64,000 nucleotides of DNA from Acinetobacter sp. ANC 4470 (GTDB lineage: Bacteria; Pseudomonadota; Gammaproteobacteria; Pseudomonadales; Moraxellaceae), in the NCBI RefSeq assembly GCF_002135335.1, contig NZ_NEGC01000003.1:124001-188000 (forward strand), read 5' to 3'. Positions 50,221 through 57,853 of this stretch are shown here, piece after piece. A program made the position numbers and the translations under genes. Position 1 is the first letter of the stretch. Every line of letters begins with the position of its first letter. The notes beneath the pieces are model-generated. The model was given only the letters and a program-made list of their open reading frames with translations, had not been told where the DNA came from and did no database searches.

Positions 50221-51327
50221 TTAATATTCCTCTTCTTCTATGTCGGTATTAACGTCAAATGATTGGTTTTCTGTTTCGTCTACTGATGCAAGATCAATTT
50301 TTTGTTTTGGCGCAAATGGCTGCACCAATTCATAAACACCATTTTTAGGTACAGTGTTGTAATTCCATAAAGTCTCGACAATATTCCCCATTCGATGTGG
50401 ACTCTGCCATTCACCAAGACTTAATAGTGTTTCCACAAATGTTGCTGGATATTGGTCATTTCTCAATCCTTTAATTACACCCTGCTCTTGTACAGCAGTT
50501 AATGCGGCATAACCTATAGGAATAGGAACCAACCACCCTTTTAAATGCTCGGGACGCGGTCGAATTTTCCACTCGCCGTCTACATCCCCCACTGAAACAA
50601 CCTCACTTTTTGCAGTGCTGACAAAATTTAAGCGCTGAATATCAAACAATGTATCGAGCATATTGGGCTCACTCTGCTGTGTCGCCAAATAATTTGGATA
50701 CAGCTTTAACCAAGCTTGATGGGCTGTCAAAACCTCATGCCGATGCATTAATGCAAAACCTGGCAATAAATAACGTCGTAATTTAACGGTTTTATTTGTT
50801 GCATCATGTTGTGACCAATTCACCAATTTAGGTTTAATGCGCTGATGCGGAAAAATAACACCGCCAGCTAAACGCATGCCATAAACCAATTGATTCAGCT
50901 TCTTCAACAGGTTTTGAGTCTCAAGCGTTAAATCTTCATCATTTGCAGAAAGATATTGATCTAAGCCTTCACCCGATAAACCAATCACCAAGCTGACTTC
51001 CATATGCCCCTTACCCTCTTCCACAATTGCAGGAGTTGAGCCATTCGGATTTAAAGGATGCCGTGCTAAGTTGAGCTGATAAGGTGAATATCGATAACTG
51101 CTGCTTTTGGTGACTTGTGCTGTAAATTGATGCGATACGATTCCTACACCACAACATTCAACCTGTTGATAGCCATCAATTTCATTCAACTTGCGCTGTA
51201 AATTATGCATAAAGCCAGTAAAGGCGCTTGGAGCTGGAAAACCCCATGTTAAATGGCTGCTGATAATAGATACATTTTCAACATTTAAACGTACAAGATA
51301 GAGCGCTTTAGGATATGAATAAGACAT
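50221..51327 (-). CDS. csy2: Cascade protein Cas5f (Csy2)
   Basis: 368 residues. Csy2 caps the 5' handle of the crRNA and pairs with Csy1 for PAM recognition. The N-terminus YLVRLNVENVSIISSHLTWGFPAPSAFTGFMHNLQR (quote HLTWGFPAPSAFTGFMH) is the typical Cas5f/Csy2 start. It is roughly 40 residues longer than the P. aeruginosa protein as I recall it. The extra length is mainly an acidic C-terminal tail ending DTEEEEY-like (NTDIEEEEY). Its start abuts the csy1 stop without a gap. Confidence 0.94.
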   Translation of the reverse strand: MSYSYPKALYLVRLNVENVSIISSHLTWGFPAPSAFTGFMHNLQRKLNEIDGYQQVECCGVGIVSHQFTAQVTKSSSYRYSPYQLNLARHPLNPNGSTPAIVEEGKGHMEVSLVIGLSGEGLDQYLSANDEDLTLETQNLLKKLNQLVYGMRLAGGVIFPHQRIKPKLVNWSQHDATNKTVKLRRYLLPGFALMHRHEVLTAHQAWLKLYPNYLATQQSEPNMLDTLFDIQRLNFVSTAKSEVVSVGDVDGEWKIRPRPEHLKGWLVPIPIGYAALTAVQEQGVIKGLRNDQYPATFVETLLSLGEWQSPHRMGNIVETLWNYNTVPKNGVYELVQPFAPKQKIDLASVDETENQSFDVNTDIEEEEY

Positions 51328-52662
51328 TTAGGCAAATTCCTCTTTCAGCAACTGTAATTTATCTCGCAAAATAATCGACCAAACTCGAGATTCATGATCA
51401 TCAAGATCGGTTAATTTTCCTTTAGCCGTTAATAGCTGATTGAGCCAATCACCAAAGTTAGAACCAATATCTGCATGCCAATCACGTTCCCGATAAGCTC
51501 GTAGCCATGCTTCTTCTTCCTCAGTTAAATCATCCGCATCTTCTTTATCAAACAATTCTTCACGATAACCACGATCCAACCAAAAGCTTTCTGCTAAGTT
51601 AAATGATTTCTTTTGAGTCCATCCAGAAGCTGCACTTTGCTGCAGCTCAAAACTCATATCAATCACACAGTCTGTCAATTGTGCGACTAAACTATCCCGC
51701 TCTTCACGAAATTCAACCGTATTACGACGATTTTCATTTCGATATAATTGGATAATTGAACTTAATAAAGGTTTCACATCTTTACGATTGGTCAAGTAAC
51801 CCGTAAAAATAGATTTTCCTTTTGGCAATTCAACAATTTTCCCCTGCCACGTCGGTGGAATTGATGGTAACAACCACATCGAACCGCGACGGTCACTATT
51901 TAACTGTGAAATATTTTGAGGCTTCGACCCGCCAAAATTTTGCACAAGCAAATTTGGATATTCTCGGCTTTCTTGCACTTTATGAATTTTTTTAAAGCGC
52001 GCTTCACGCAGTACTTTATTTTCTTCACCAAAACGATCATTGGAGATTTGCTGATACGCTTGATGTACCAATGCACTTGGATAGAGCAATACTAAAGTGT
52101 GATAGTTATCTTGCTGAACTGGAAACAGTACTTGCTTAGAGAGTCGCCCTGCATTTAACTCCGTAGGTAACTGACTAAAAGCTAAAAACCGTTGATAGCG
52201 GATCTCAGCCAATTCATTCTTGTTAGATAATGCAGAAATAAAATCTGCATCAGCACTTAATAAGCGATCTAATAATGAAACATCATTAAATTTAAGACGC
52301 AACAATTTAAACACATCTAAAACAGCAGCATTACCAATGACATCAGCATCCAGCTTCATACCATACGAGCCAACATAGTCATGCTTATTTTGGGCATCAC
52401 GATAAAACATGGCAGATGCTTTCGAATCTGGGTGATGCTGTTTAGGCGTATGTGTGGCTAAGCGGAGTTGGCTAATGCGTAAACTTGCATCTTCCAGCCA
52501 CGTTTCAGTTTGGTATTTTCCTAACAACTTTTCTTGTTCCGCCACATCATCCGCTTTGAGTTTATCTAGCTTTTCATTCAAACGTCCTTGAATGTACTGC
52601 TCAATTAACTCGCGAATGCTGGCGGGTTCGGAATTTTGGGTTCCACCTTCTTCTTCATTCAT
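51328..52662 (-). CDS. csy1: Cascade large subunit Cas8f (Csy1)
   Basis: 444 residues, close to the 434 of the P. aeruginosa homologue. Csy1 recognises the CC PAM and helps open target DNA. The sequence has the helical N-terminus (IRELIEQYIQGRLNEKLDKL), LRISQLRLATHTPKQHHPDSKASAMFY (quote LRLATHTPKQHHPD) and LVQNFGGSKPQNISQLNSDRRG, which are conserved in Cas8f. A C-terminal helical bundle contains the acidic DKEDADDLTEEEEAWL. It heads the csy operon. No clear Shine-Dalgarno precedes the ATG; a TATAAA-like sequence abuts it. The CreTA-like element lies directly upstream. Confidence 0.95.
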   Translation of the reverse strand: MNEEEGGTQNSEPASIRELIEQYIQGRLNEKLDKLKADDVAEQEKLLGKYQTETWLEDASLRISQLRLATHTPKQHHPDSKASAMFYRDAQNKHDYVGSYGMKLDADVIGNAAVLDVFKLLRLKFNDVSLLDRLLSADADFISALSNKNELAEIRYQRFLAFSQLPTELNAGRLSKQVLFPVQQDNYHTLVLLYPSALVHQAYQQISNDRFGEENKVLREARFKKIHKVQESREYPNLLVQNFGGSKPQNISQLNSDRRGSMWLLPSIPPTWQGKIVELPKGKSIFTGYLTNRKDVKPLLSSIIQLYRNENRRNTVEFREERDSLVAQLTDCVIDMSFELQQSAASGWTQKKSFNLAESFWLDRGYREELFDKEDADDLTEEEEAWLRAYRERDWHADIGSNFGDWLNQLLTAKGKLTDLDDHESRVWSIILRDKLQLLKEEFA

Positions 52663-52722
52663 TTTTTATACTCAAGTATGCTTATTACAAAACAAGCTGT
52701 TTTTTAGAATCATTTTTTTGTT

Positions 52723-52755
52723 ATCATCTACAACAGATTAACAGTCGTAGATGAT
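52723..52755. repeat. Inverted repeat upstream of csy1
   Basis: ATCATCTACAAC pairs with GTCGTAGATGAT across a nine-base loop with one mismatch. No T run follows on the minus strand (it is A-rich there), so it may be an operator or a 3' stabilising structure of the small toxin RNA rather than a terminator. Confidence 0.6.
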
Positions 52756-52771
52756 GTGTGATGCAAATTGG

Positions 52772-52894
52772 CTAAACCCTTCTGGTCAAATGTGTGCAAA
52801 ACATCATTACCTCCTTACTCATCCATGGGTGATGTGTGATCCTCGCAGATCGGTGGTTATATCTAAATCAGAGATTGGCGTCTCTGAAAACTCA
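52772..52894 (-). ncRNA. creT: Candidate CreT toxin RNA with a mini-ORF
   Basis: Minus strand. AAGGAGGT (52816-52809) precedes ATGATG; the second ATG (52804) at five bases opens a ten-codon ORF, MFCTHLTRRV, ending TAG at 52774-52772. Its two arginine codons are the adjacent rare pair AGA-AGG. A four-codon ORF (ATG at 52826, stop TAA at 52817-52815) overlaps the Shine-Dalgarno. CreT toxins described in other CRISPR loci sequester rare tRNAs through very efficient initiation followed by rare arginine codons; toxicity here is inferred. The 5' end given (52894) is a guess from a TAGAAT -10. Confidence 0.6.
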
Positions 52895-52900
52895 AAATCA

Positions 52901-52927
52901 ATTCTATTAGCTACAAGTTGTAGTAGG
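52901..52927 (-). promoter_or_regulatory. Putative creT promoter with guide-RNA target and CC PAM
   Basis: On the minus strand a CC PAM (52927-52926) is followed by TACTACAACTTGTAGCTAAT (52925-52906), which matches the mini-CRISPR spacer at 17 of 20 positions, including the first seven. A TAGAAT -10-like hexamer directly follows (52906-52901); an alternative TATAAA lies at 52940-52935. Either way a bound Cascade would cover the start region. Confidence 0.7.
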
Positions 52928-53008
52928 TTGATGGTTTATATCTAACCACAGACTCTTGTGCTATACAAGAGTCTACATTGTGTTCCTTCAAACTTATTTT
53001 TGAATACA

Positions 53009-53084
53009 TTTCACAGCCACATAGGCTGCTTAGAAATACTACAGCTTTCAGCTAATGTTCACTGCCATGTAGGCAGCTTAGAAG
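53009..53084 (+). ncRNA. creA: Mini-CRISPR guide RNA (candidate CreA antitoxin)
   Basis: Plus strand, opposite to the cas genes. The first degenerate repeat is 53009-53036 (five differences from the array repeat), the spacer TACTACAGCTTTCAGCTAAT is 53037-53056, and the second repeat is 53057-53084 (four differences, three in the hairpin loop). In the first repeat the hairpin stem is CAGCC/GGCTG instead of CTGCC/GGCAG, a compensated base-pair change. Both keep a Cas6f-type stem and the CTTAGAA 5'-handle sequence. Confidence 0.8.
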
Positions 53085-53092
53085 TCACGGTC

Positions 53093-53114
53093 TATCAGGG
53101 TTTACTCCCTGATA
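53093..53114. terminator. Hairpin at the cas2-3 stop / end of the mini-CRISPR
   Basis: A perfect eight-base stem TATCAGGG/CCCTGATA with loop TTTACT, eight bases after the second degenerate repeat and spanning the cas2-3 stop codon. No T run follows on either strand, so termination strength is uncertain. Confidence 0.5.
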
Positions 53115-56100
53115 AAACCTAACCAATCGTGGTAAAGCCACTTTTGGTGCTCCTTTAATTCAGGCAAAGTTAAACTCAAATATCGGCTGCAATTTTCAAT
53201 CCAGCTTCGTTCTGATGAAATTGTATCCAAATATTTCATCAGCGCTTTTTCAGGATTTTGATTCGGCCAACAATGAATTTGAGTATTTTCAATTAACTCA
53301 ATGTTTCTTAACAAACTTTGCTTATACAGCCAATTCCCTATTTTATTATTAAATTCATATAGTTCTAAAGGCTGTTCTTCATCAGCCCTAAAAGCCGTAA
53401 ACTTTTCAGCTTGTGACTGTCTAAATTGGCTTAATTTTTGCAAAATGCCCGTGTAGTGAATGGGTGTACTCCAAAAATCAAAGGCGGGAAATTTAATAGG
53501 TGATCCTTCTTCTAGCCGCATATTCGGGCTAATTCCATGACCCAATAATATATGATGCATTCGGTCATGTTCTAAATCGACTAAATTTGGATAACTAAAC
53601 TTTTGATAATATTTTTTAAGATATGCTGCTGATGGTTGTTCCAACCGTGGTATAGAATCCAACTGATTGAAGTGTATTTTGCGAATTAATCCATTATCAC
53701 TATTCTCATTTGTTCCTTTTAAAGAGTGTCTACTCGATAAAAATTTAAAACCACTTGCCTCAAATCCAGGTTTGGAAAAACAAGCCTGCGCAGAATTTTT
53801 ATAATGACGAATATTACTTTCCATCAGAAAAACATTAGGTCGATCATAAGCTTCTGATCGATGCCGTCTCGCACGCCCTGATGCTTGAACAATAGAGCGC
53901 ATTGAAGATGGCTCCAAAATCATCCAATCATAATCATGGTCACGCCCAACTTCACACACAGGCGAAGCTAAAACTAAAATAATATGCTGCTGTTCAGGAT
54001 ATCTCTTCAACCACCCTTGAATCATGGCATGATCATGCGGTTGCTTCCCTTGATTCCGATCTAAAATTTCATCTAAATATTTTTCAATATTGGCGCGCAT
54101 TAACAAGGGAAAACGTGAATGATAAACACATAAATGAATCCGAATATTCGAATCAATTTTTTGCTTTAATAATTGCTGTGCAATCGTCGCTAGCGGGTCA
54201 ATATTGGCAAAACGTACCAAACCTACACTGTATTGCTTAGCTGAAATTGGATCTGTAATTGCATTTTGTTGATGGGCTTTTAAGGTCGTATCTAAAATAT
54301 GTTGTGTAAACATATCTTGCCATTTATCCATAGGATCTATTGCTTTAGGCAAGCCAACCCACTCTAAAGTGCGTCTTTTGGTTAATAGCGCCTGTTCATG
54401 TAAATATTCAACACGTTTTTTAGTAAAATTAAGATGGGCTTTTTGAAAAACAGGTTGAACTTCCGTCGTACTGATCGCTTGATCACATGGAATAACTTCA
54501 TGGCAAATGCTTTTTGCATTTTCATCAAACCATGCTGCAATAATCGGCTGATCTGCTTTTGTACGATTAGCATTATAAAATTTTCGCCCTGAACTATATG
54601 CTAAATACAAACCATTGATTTCTGCAGGCATCAATGTTGCTGAAGATAATAAAACACGGCTGCCAAGTAACCCAGCCCAATAAACAAGGCGGGTTAAAGC
54701 ATAATAATCATCTGGTGAAAAATCATCAGGCTCATCAAACACCAAATCAGATGACATTAAGCGCAACATTGGCGCAATCTGCTTACCACCTCGGGTACTT
54801 TCTGTTGCAGGAATCAAGTGATCAATCGTGCAACATAAAATTGGACTCATCAGCATTTTTTTAACTTGAGGATTGCCCTTTAGCCATTGAGCAAACATAT
54901 GCTTATTGTCTAAGATGCCCTCAAAATCAATTTCATAATCTTCATAGTCAATATATGTTTCTTCATCTGACAAACCTATCAAAGACTCTGAACCCATATT
55001 TTCCGCTAAAATTTGATTTTGACTCGGATCTAAATCATCGTGTTGTTCTTCTAAAATTTCTAAAGAATCTTTTTGACTATATTGTTCAAAAATCTCTTTA
55101 ACAGCACCACCACCAACCATAATGGCCAAATCAGTTTCATCTAAATCTAATTTTTGGCGTAATGCTTTTCCTGTTTGTAAAGTCAGCGTTCTTAAACCTA
55201 ATGCAATATTAAATCGTGCCCCTTTTTCAGGATCAGCCAGACCATACATAATACGGGTATTTGCTAAAGTTTTTCCTCGGCCTGTTGATGCTAAATTGAC
55301 ACCAAAAAAACCATGATTTGGATAATTTTTTTGTATAAACTGCGCTTCTTGATAAGACTTATCTTGCCATTGGTAATACGGATTATTATTTTTACCTTCT
55401 AAACTTTTTTGTTGTGGTAATCGATCAAACAATTCATTTAATCGTGTTAATGCTCCCATCAATTGCCGTACAGATTGGCTCACACCAATTAAATGATCAT
55501 CCAACGGCTGTTTTAACTCACCAAATTTATCTGTATTTGCATAACGTAAATATTGAGGATCATGCCATTTTGGTGTTGGATCACAACTCGAATAATAATG
55601 ATCTGAAAGCATGAGTGCTAAACGTGAAATATGGCTAATATACGGGTCTTGCAAACTAGGTAAGTTTGGCAAACTTAGAAATTGCTTTAACTTAACAGCA
55701 CAAGCATTGGCTTCTTTACACCATGTTTGGCTACTAAAAGGGATATGTTCTGCTTGTATATTCCAGCACTGTTTAATTTCCTTCGCTTTATTTTTATCAT
55801 CCGCTAAATAGTTTCTTGGATAACACCATTTAAAATTCAGGTCACTTAAAACATCCTTAAATTTACGGCTTTCATAACCTGAATCATGGCTCAAATCTTT
55901 GTTCAGCATACTATTTGGAATAGGTAAACGATGATGCGAAATAATGAGCCATGCTGTTAATTGAGCAACTTGAGGTAAATCTTTTAATGGCGAAGGAGTG
56001 TACTGACTCCCATCATCTTTAATAACATTACCTAGCCAATAAAAATTATCATTATCACACGATATACCTACTAATTTACCAATCCAATCATCATCCTGAC

Positions 56101-56605
56101 TCCCGCAAGACCGAACAAAGGCTTCAAATAGACGTAAAGAAACCCATTCATGTCGAAATGGGTCTGCAATTGGTTTTTTATTGGTTTTAGCTTTTGCTAT
56201 TTTTTGTGCAAAAAATGGATTAATTTTCCCAAAGTCATGAAATAAAGCCGCTATTCGACTTACGATTGAAATTAAAGGTGCCGATTGCCAATTCAAATCA
56301 CTGTAATCTATTTTTAAAGATTTTTTTGTTCTATTCACAGGCACAATGCCCTGCGTATTAAATTTATTCCGACTCCCCACAATCCAGAGTAATTCACTTC
56401 TACGTCTGCCCCGAACCCAGTGACAGCTTACCGCAGTACTTTTAGTCACCGTTTTACGTAATAATTTTTTAACAGCAATTAAGCCATCTTCGGTAATGAC
56501 CGTTTGCCATGTGTTATCTCCAATTCTGTCAGCAAAAGCATCTAATACACGGCGCGTCCGAGCTAAAGCTTTCTTTTCACACTGGCTAACGAAAGTCACA
56601 ATCAT
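53102..56605 (-). CDS. cas3: CRISPR nuclease-helicase Cas2-3 fusion (type I-F Cas3)
   Basis: 1167 residues. In type I-F, Cas2 is fused to the N-terminus of Cas3, so the protein works in spacer acquisition with Cas1 and in target degradation with Cascade. Residues 1-95 are the Cas2-like part. The HD nuclease has ALFHDFGKINPFF with His123-Asp124. The helicase has GRGKTL near residue 440, a DEAD-like FDEPDDF near 622, SSATLMPAEI, and motif VI-like SGRARRHRSE. It is somewhat longer than the 1076-residue P. aeruginosa protein. Its start overlaps the cas1 stop by four bases (ATGA). Confidence 0.97.
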   Translation of the reverse strand: MIVTFVSQCEKKALARTRRVLDAFADRIGDNTWQTVITEDGLIAVKKLLRKTVTKSTAVSCHWVRGRRRSELLWIVGSRNKFNTQGIVPVNRTKKSLKIDYSDLNWQSAPLISIVSRIAALFHDFGKINPFFAQKIAKAKTNKKPIADPFRHEWVSLRLFEAFVRSCGSQDDDWIGKLVGISCDNDNFYWLGNVIKDDGSQYTPSPLKDLPQVAQLTAWLIISHHRLPIPNSMLNKDLSHDSGYESRKFKDVLSDLNFKWCYPRNYLADDKNKAKEIKQCWNIQAEHIPFSSQTWCKEANACAVKLKQFLSLPNLPSLQDPYISHISRLALMLSDHYYSSCDPTPKWHDPQYLRYANTDKFGELKQPLDDHLIGVSQSVRQLMGALTRLNELFDRLPQQKSLEGKNNNPYYQWQDKSYQEAQFIQKNYPNHGFFGVNLASTGRGKTLANTRIMYGLADPEKGARFNIALGLRTLTLQTGKALRQKLDLDETDLAIMVGGGAVKEIFEQYSQKDSLEILEEQHDDLDPSQNQILAENMGSESLIGLSDEETYIDYEDYEIDFEGILDNKHMFAQWLKGNPQVKKMLMSPILCCTIDHLIPATESTRGGKQIAPMLRLMSSDLVFDEPDDFSPDDYYALTRLVYWAGLLGSRVLLSSATLMPAEINGLYLAYSSGRKFYNANRTKADQPIIAAWFDENAKSICHEVIPCDQAISTTEVQPVFQKAHLNFTKKRVEYLHEQALLTKRRTLEWVGLPKAIDPMDKWQDMFTQHILDTTLKAHQQNAITDPISAKQYSVGLVRFANIDPLATIAQQLLKQKIDSNIRIHLCVYHSRFPLLMRANIEKYLDEILDRNQGKQPHDHAMIQGWLKRYPEQQHIILVLASPVCEVGRDHDYDWMILEPSSMRSIVQASGRARRHRSEAYDRPNVFLMESNIRHYKNSAQACFSKPGFEASGFKFLSSRHSLKGTNENSDNGLIRKIHFNQLDSIPRLEQPSAAYLKKYYQKFSYPNLVDLEHDRMHHILLGHGISPNMRLEEGSPIKFPAFDFWSTPIHYTGILQKLSQFRQSQAEKFTAFRADEEQPLELYEFNNKIGNWLYKQSLLRNIELIENTQIHCWPNQNPEKALMKYLDTISSERSWIENCSRYLSLTLPELKEHQKWLYHDWLGFIRE

Positions 56606-57561
56606 GCTTCATCTCCATTTTTAGAAGATAAAGCGGCTTCCTTCACCTGATCAAACATCCAATCTAAACATTTATGCTCCGTAAATTTTTGCAGTATTTG
56701 GGCTCTAAATTCTTGCTCAGTGGCTTTTTCTTTTGCACAAATAAAGGCATACGGAAGTACCACAGCATCCTTAATTAAATCCGCCACATCAAAGACCAAA
56801 GCGCCACGGCGGGTTTTACCATGCATCACTGCAAAACCATGTGGAATGCCTAAAACCCAAAGTGTCGTCGCTGCCAATCCATAGGCTAAATAATTACCGT
56901 GGTTAAGAAAATCATTGGCTAAATCACCCTGTTCACGATTTCGCTCAAAACTCATTTTGTTACGTGTTGCAGCAATTTTATAAAGTTGTTTGGTCATTGC
57001 TGCTTCATGCAAGAGCAAATCACCGACTTTGGTGGTATTCGGAATTTTCTTTTCAAAACCATCCAGTGCCGTTTGAATATCCCGATCATCCAAATAAAAA
57101 CCCTGTTCTTTTAAATCACGGTCTTTATCCCAAACTTTCCGTATAAAATCGATACGAGCATGTTGAAATTGTTTTGCCACAGCGAGGCGCTTTTCATCCT
57201 CAAACCAAAACTGCATCCATCCCTGCATATACTCCGTCGGGCGATATTCACTTTGCGGTGTCATCCACTCAATTTCACTGCCCATAAAGAGTGGTGTTCC
57301 ACCGCCACCACAAAATCCAACCAATACCCCTGCACTGGCTAACATACGCATCGCTGCCTGAGTGATCGACGTACCTGTGCCGAGTAAAATCACTGTGGTA
57401 TTGGCAATCGGGATATTCCAGTATTGATTTTCATTTTTAGCTTCAGTCAAATATAAAACACGACCGTCTTTCTGCATCACTCTGCAATATTCGAGGTAAT
57501 ACACATTTGCGCGTTTGGAATGAAGAATGGCTTTTAAATCTGATGGGTTAAGTTGTTCCAT
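56602..57561 (-). CDS. cas1: CRISPR integrase Cas1 (type I-F)
   Basis: 319 residues from the ATG at 57561 (MEQLNPSDLKAILHSKRANVYYLEYCRV), which matches the I-F Cas1 N-terminus; a TTG twelve codons upstream (57597) is less likely. Cas1 with Cas2-3 integrates new spacers at the leader end. Visible I-F Cas1 sequence includes LLGTGTSITQAAMRMLASAGV (quote GTGTSITQAAMRMLA), VGFCGGGGTPLF, WMTPQSEYRPTEYMQ, then FLNHGNYLAYGLAATTLWVLGIPHGFAVMHGKTRRGAL (quote IPHGFAVMHGKTRRGALVFD) with the metal-binding His, and DLIKDAVV. It is the first gene of the cas1-cas3 operon. Confidence 0.97.
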   Translation of the reverse strand: MEQLNPSDLKAILHSKRANVYYLEYCRVMQKDGRVLYLTEAKNENQYWNIPIANTTVILLGTGTSITQAAMRMLASAGVLVGFCGGGGTPLFMGSEIEWMTPQSEYRPTEYMQGWMQFWFEDEKRLAVAKQFQHARIDFIRKVWDKDRDLKEQGFYLDDRDIQTALDGFEKKIPNTTKVGDLLLHEAAMTKQLYKIAATRNKMSFERNREQGDLANDFLNHGNYLAYGLAATTLWVLGIPHGFAVMHGKTRRGALVFDVADLIKDAVVLPYAFICAKEKATEQEFRAQILQKFTEHKCLDWMFDQVKEAALSSKNGDEA

Positions 57562-57853
57562 TTTTATCTGTTTTATATTTTTAGATAGATCATTCAATAT
57601 ACATAATTTAGATTAATATTTTAAGTAAAATACAATACTTATAAAGTTTTTTATAATTTCATTTCAACTGTACTTTTTATTTAATTTAACCTTATTTCCA
57701 AACCCCAAATACTCTTGATTGATCAAGCCTCATTGCAATAAAAAATTTTAAATATAAATTAAATGCAACCTTTATCCGTTCATAAAACTTGCCCCAAAAA
57801 CCTCATTGATCAACATAAAAAGATTTTTGGGGAAATAGTTGATTATTCACATA
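57562..57853. other. cas1 upstream region and maeA downstream region
   Basis: About 290 very AT-rich bases. The minus strand should carry the cas1-cas3 promoter; several TATAAT-like hexamers exist and none is clearly best. A CCCCAAAAA/TTTTTGGGG hairpin near the maeA stop is listed separately. Confidence 0.4.
57792..57832 (-). terminator. Possible maeA 3' hairpin
   Basis: CCCCAAAAA (57792-57800) pairs with TTTTTGGGG (57824-57832), 22 bases past the maeA stop on the minus strand. The large loop and absence of a T run make it weak. Confidence 0.4.

Larger units (their letters stand above)
52663..53101. other. cas2-3/csy1 intergenic region with a CreTA-like RNA toxin-antitoxin
   Basis: 439 bases holding, from high to low coordinates: a hairpin at the cas2-3 stop, a degenerate two-repeat mini-CRISPR on the plus strand, a 10-base-pair hairpin (AGACTCTTGT/ACAAGAGTCT, 52950-52974), the guide target with PAM, a tiny minus-strand ORF with a strong Shine-Dalgarno, and a 12-base inverted repeat (52723-52734 with 52744-52755, one mismatch) in front of csy1. 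Confidence 0.8.

Noticed and set aside
52751..52945. 64-codon plus-strand ORF in the cas2-3/csy1 gap
   Set aside because: It runs antisense through the toxin ORF and guide target, has no Shine-Dalgarno and no family resemblance.
53009..53084. Interpretation of the two degenerate repeats as a decayed remnant array
   Set aside because: Compensated stem change, a PAM-flanked local target and the adjacent toxin-like ORF argue for retained function, though a relic cannot be fully excluded.
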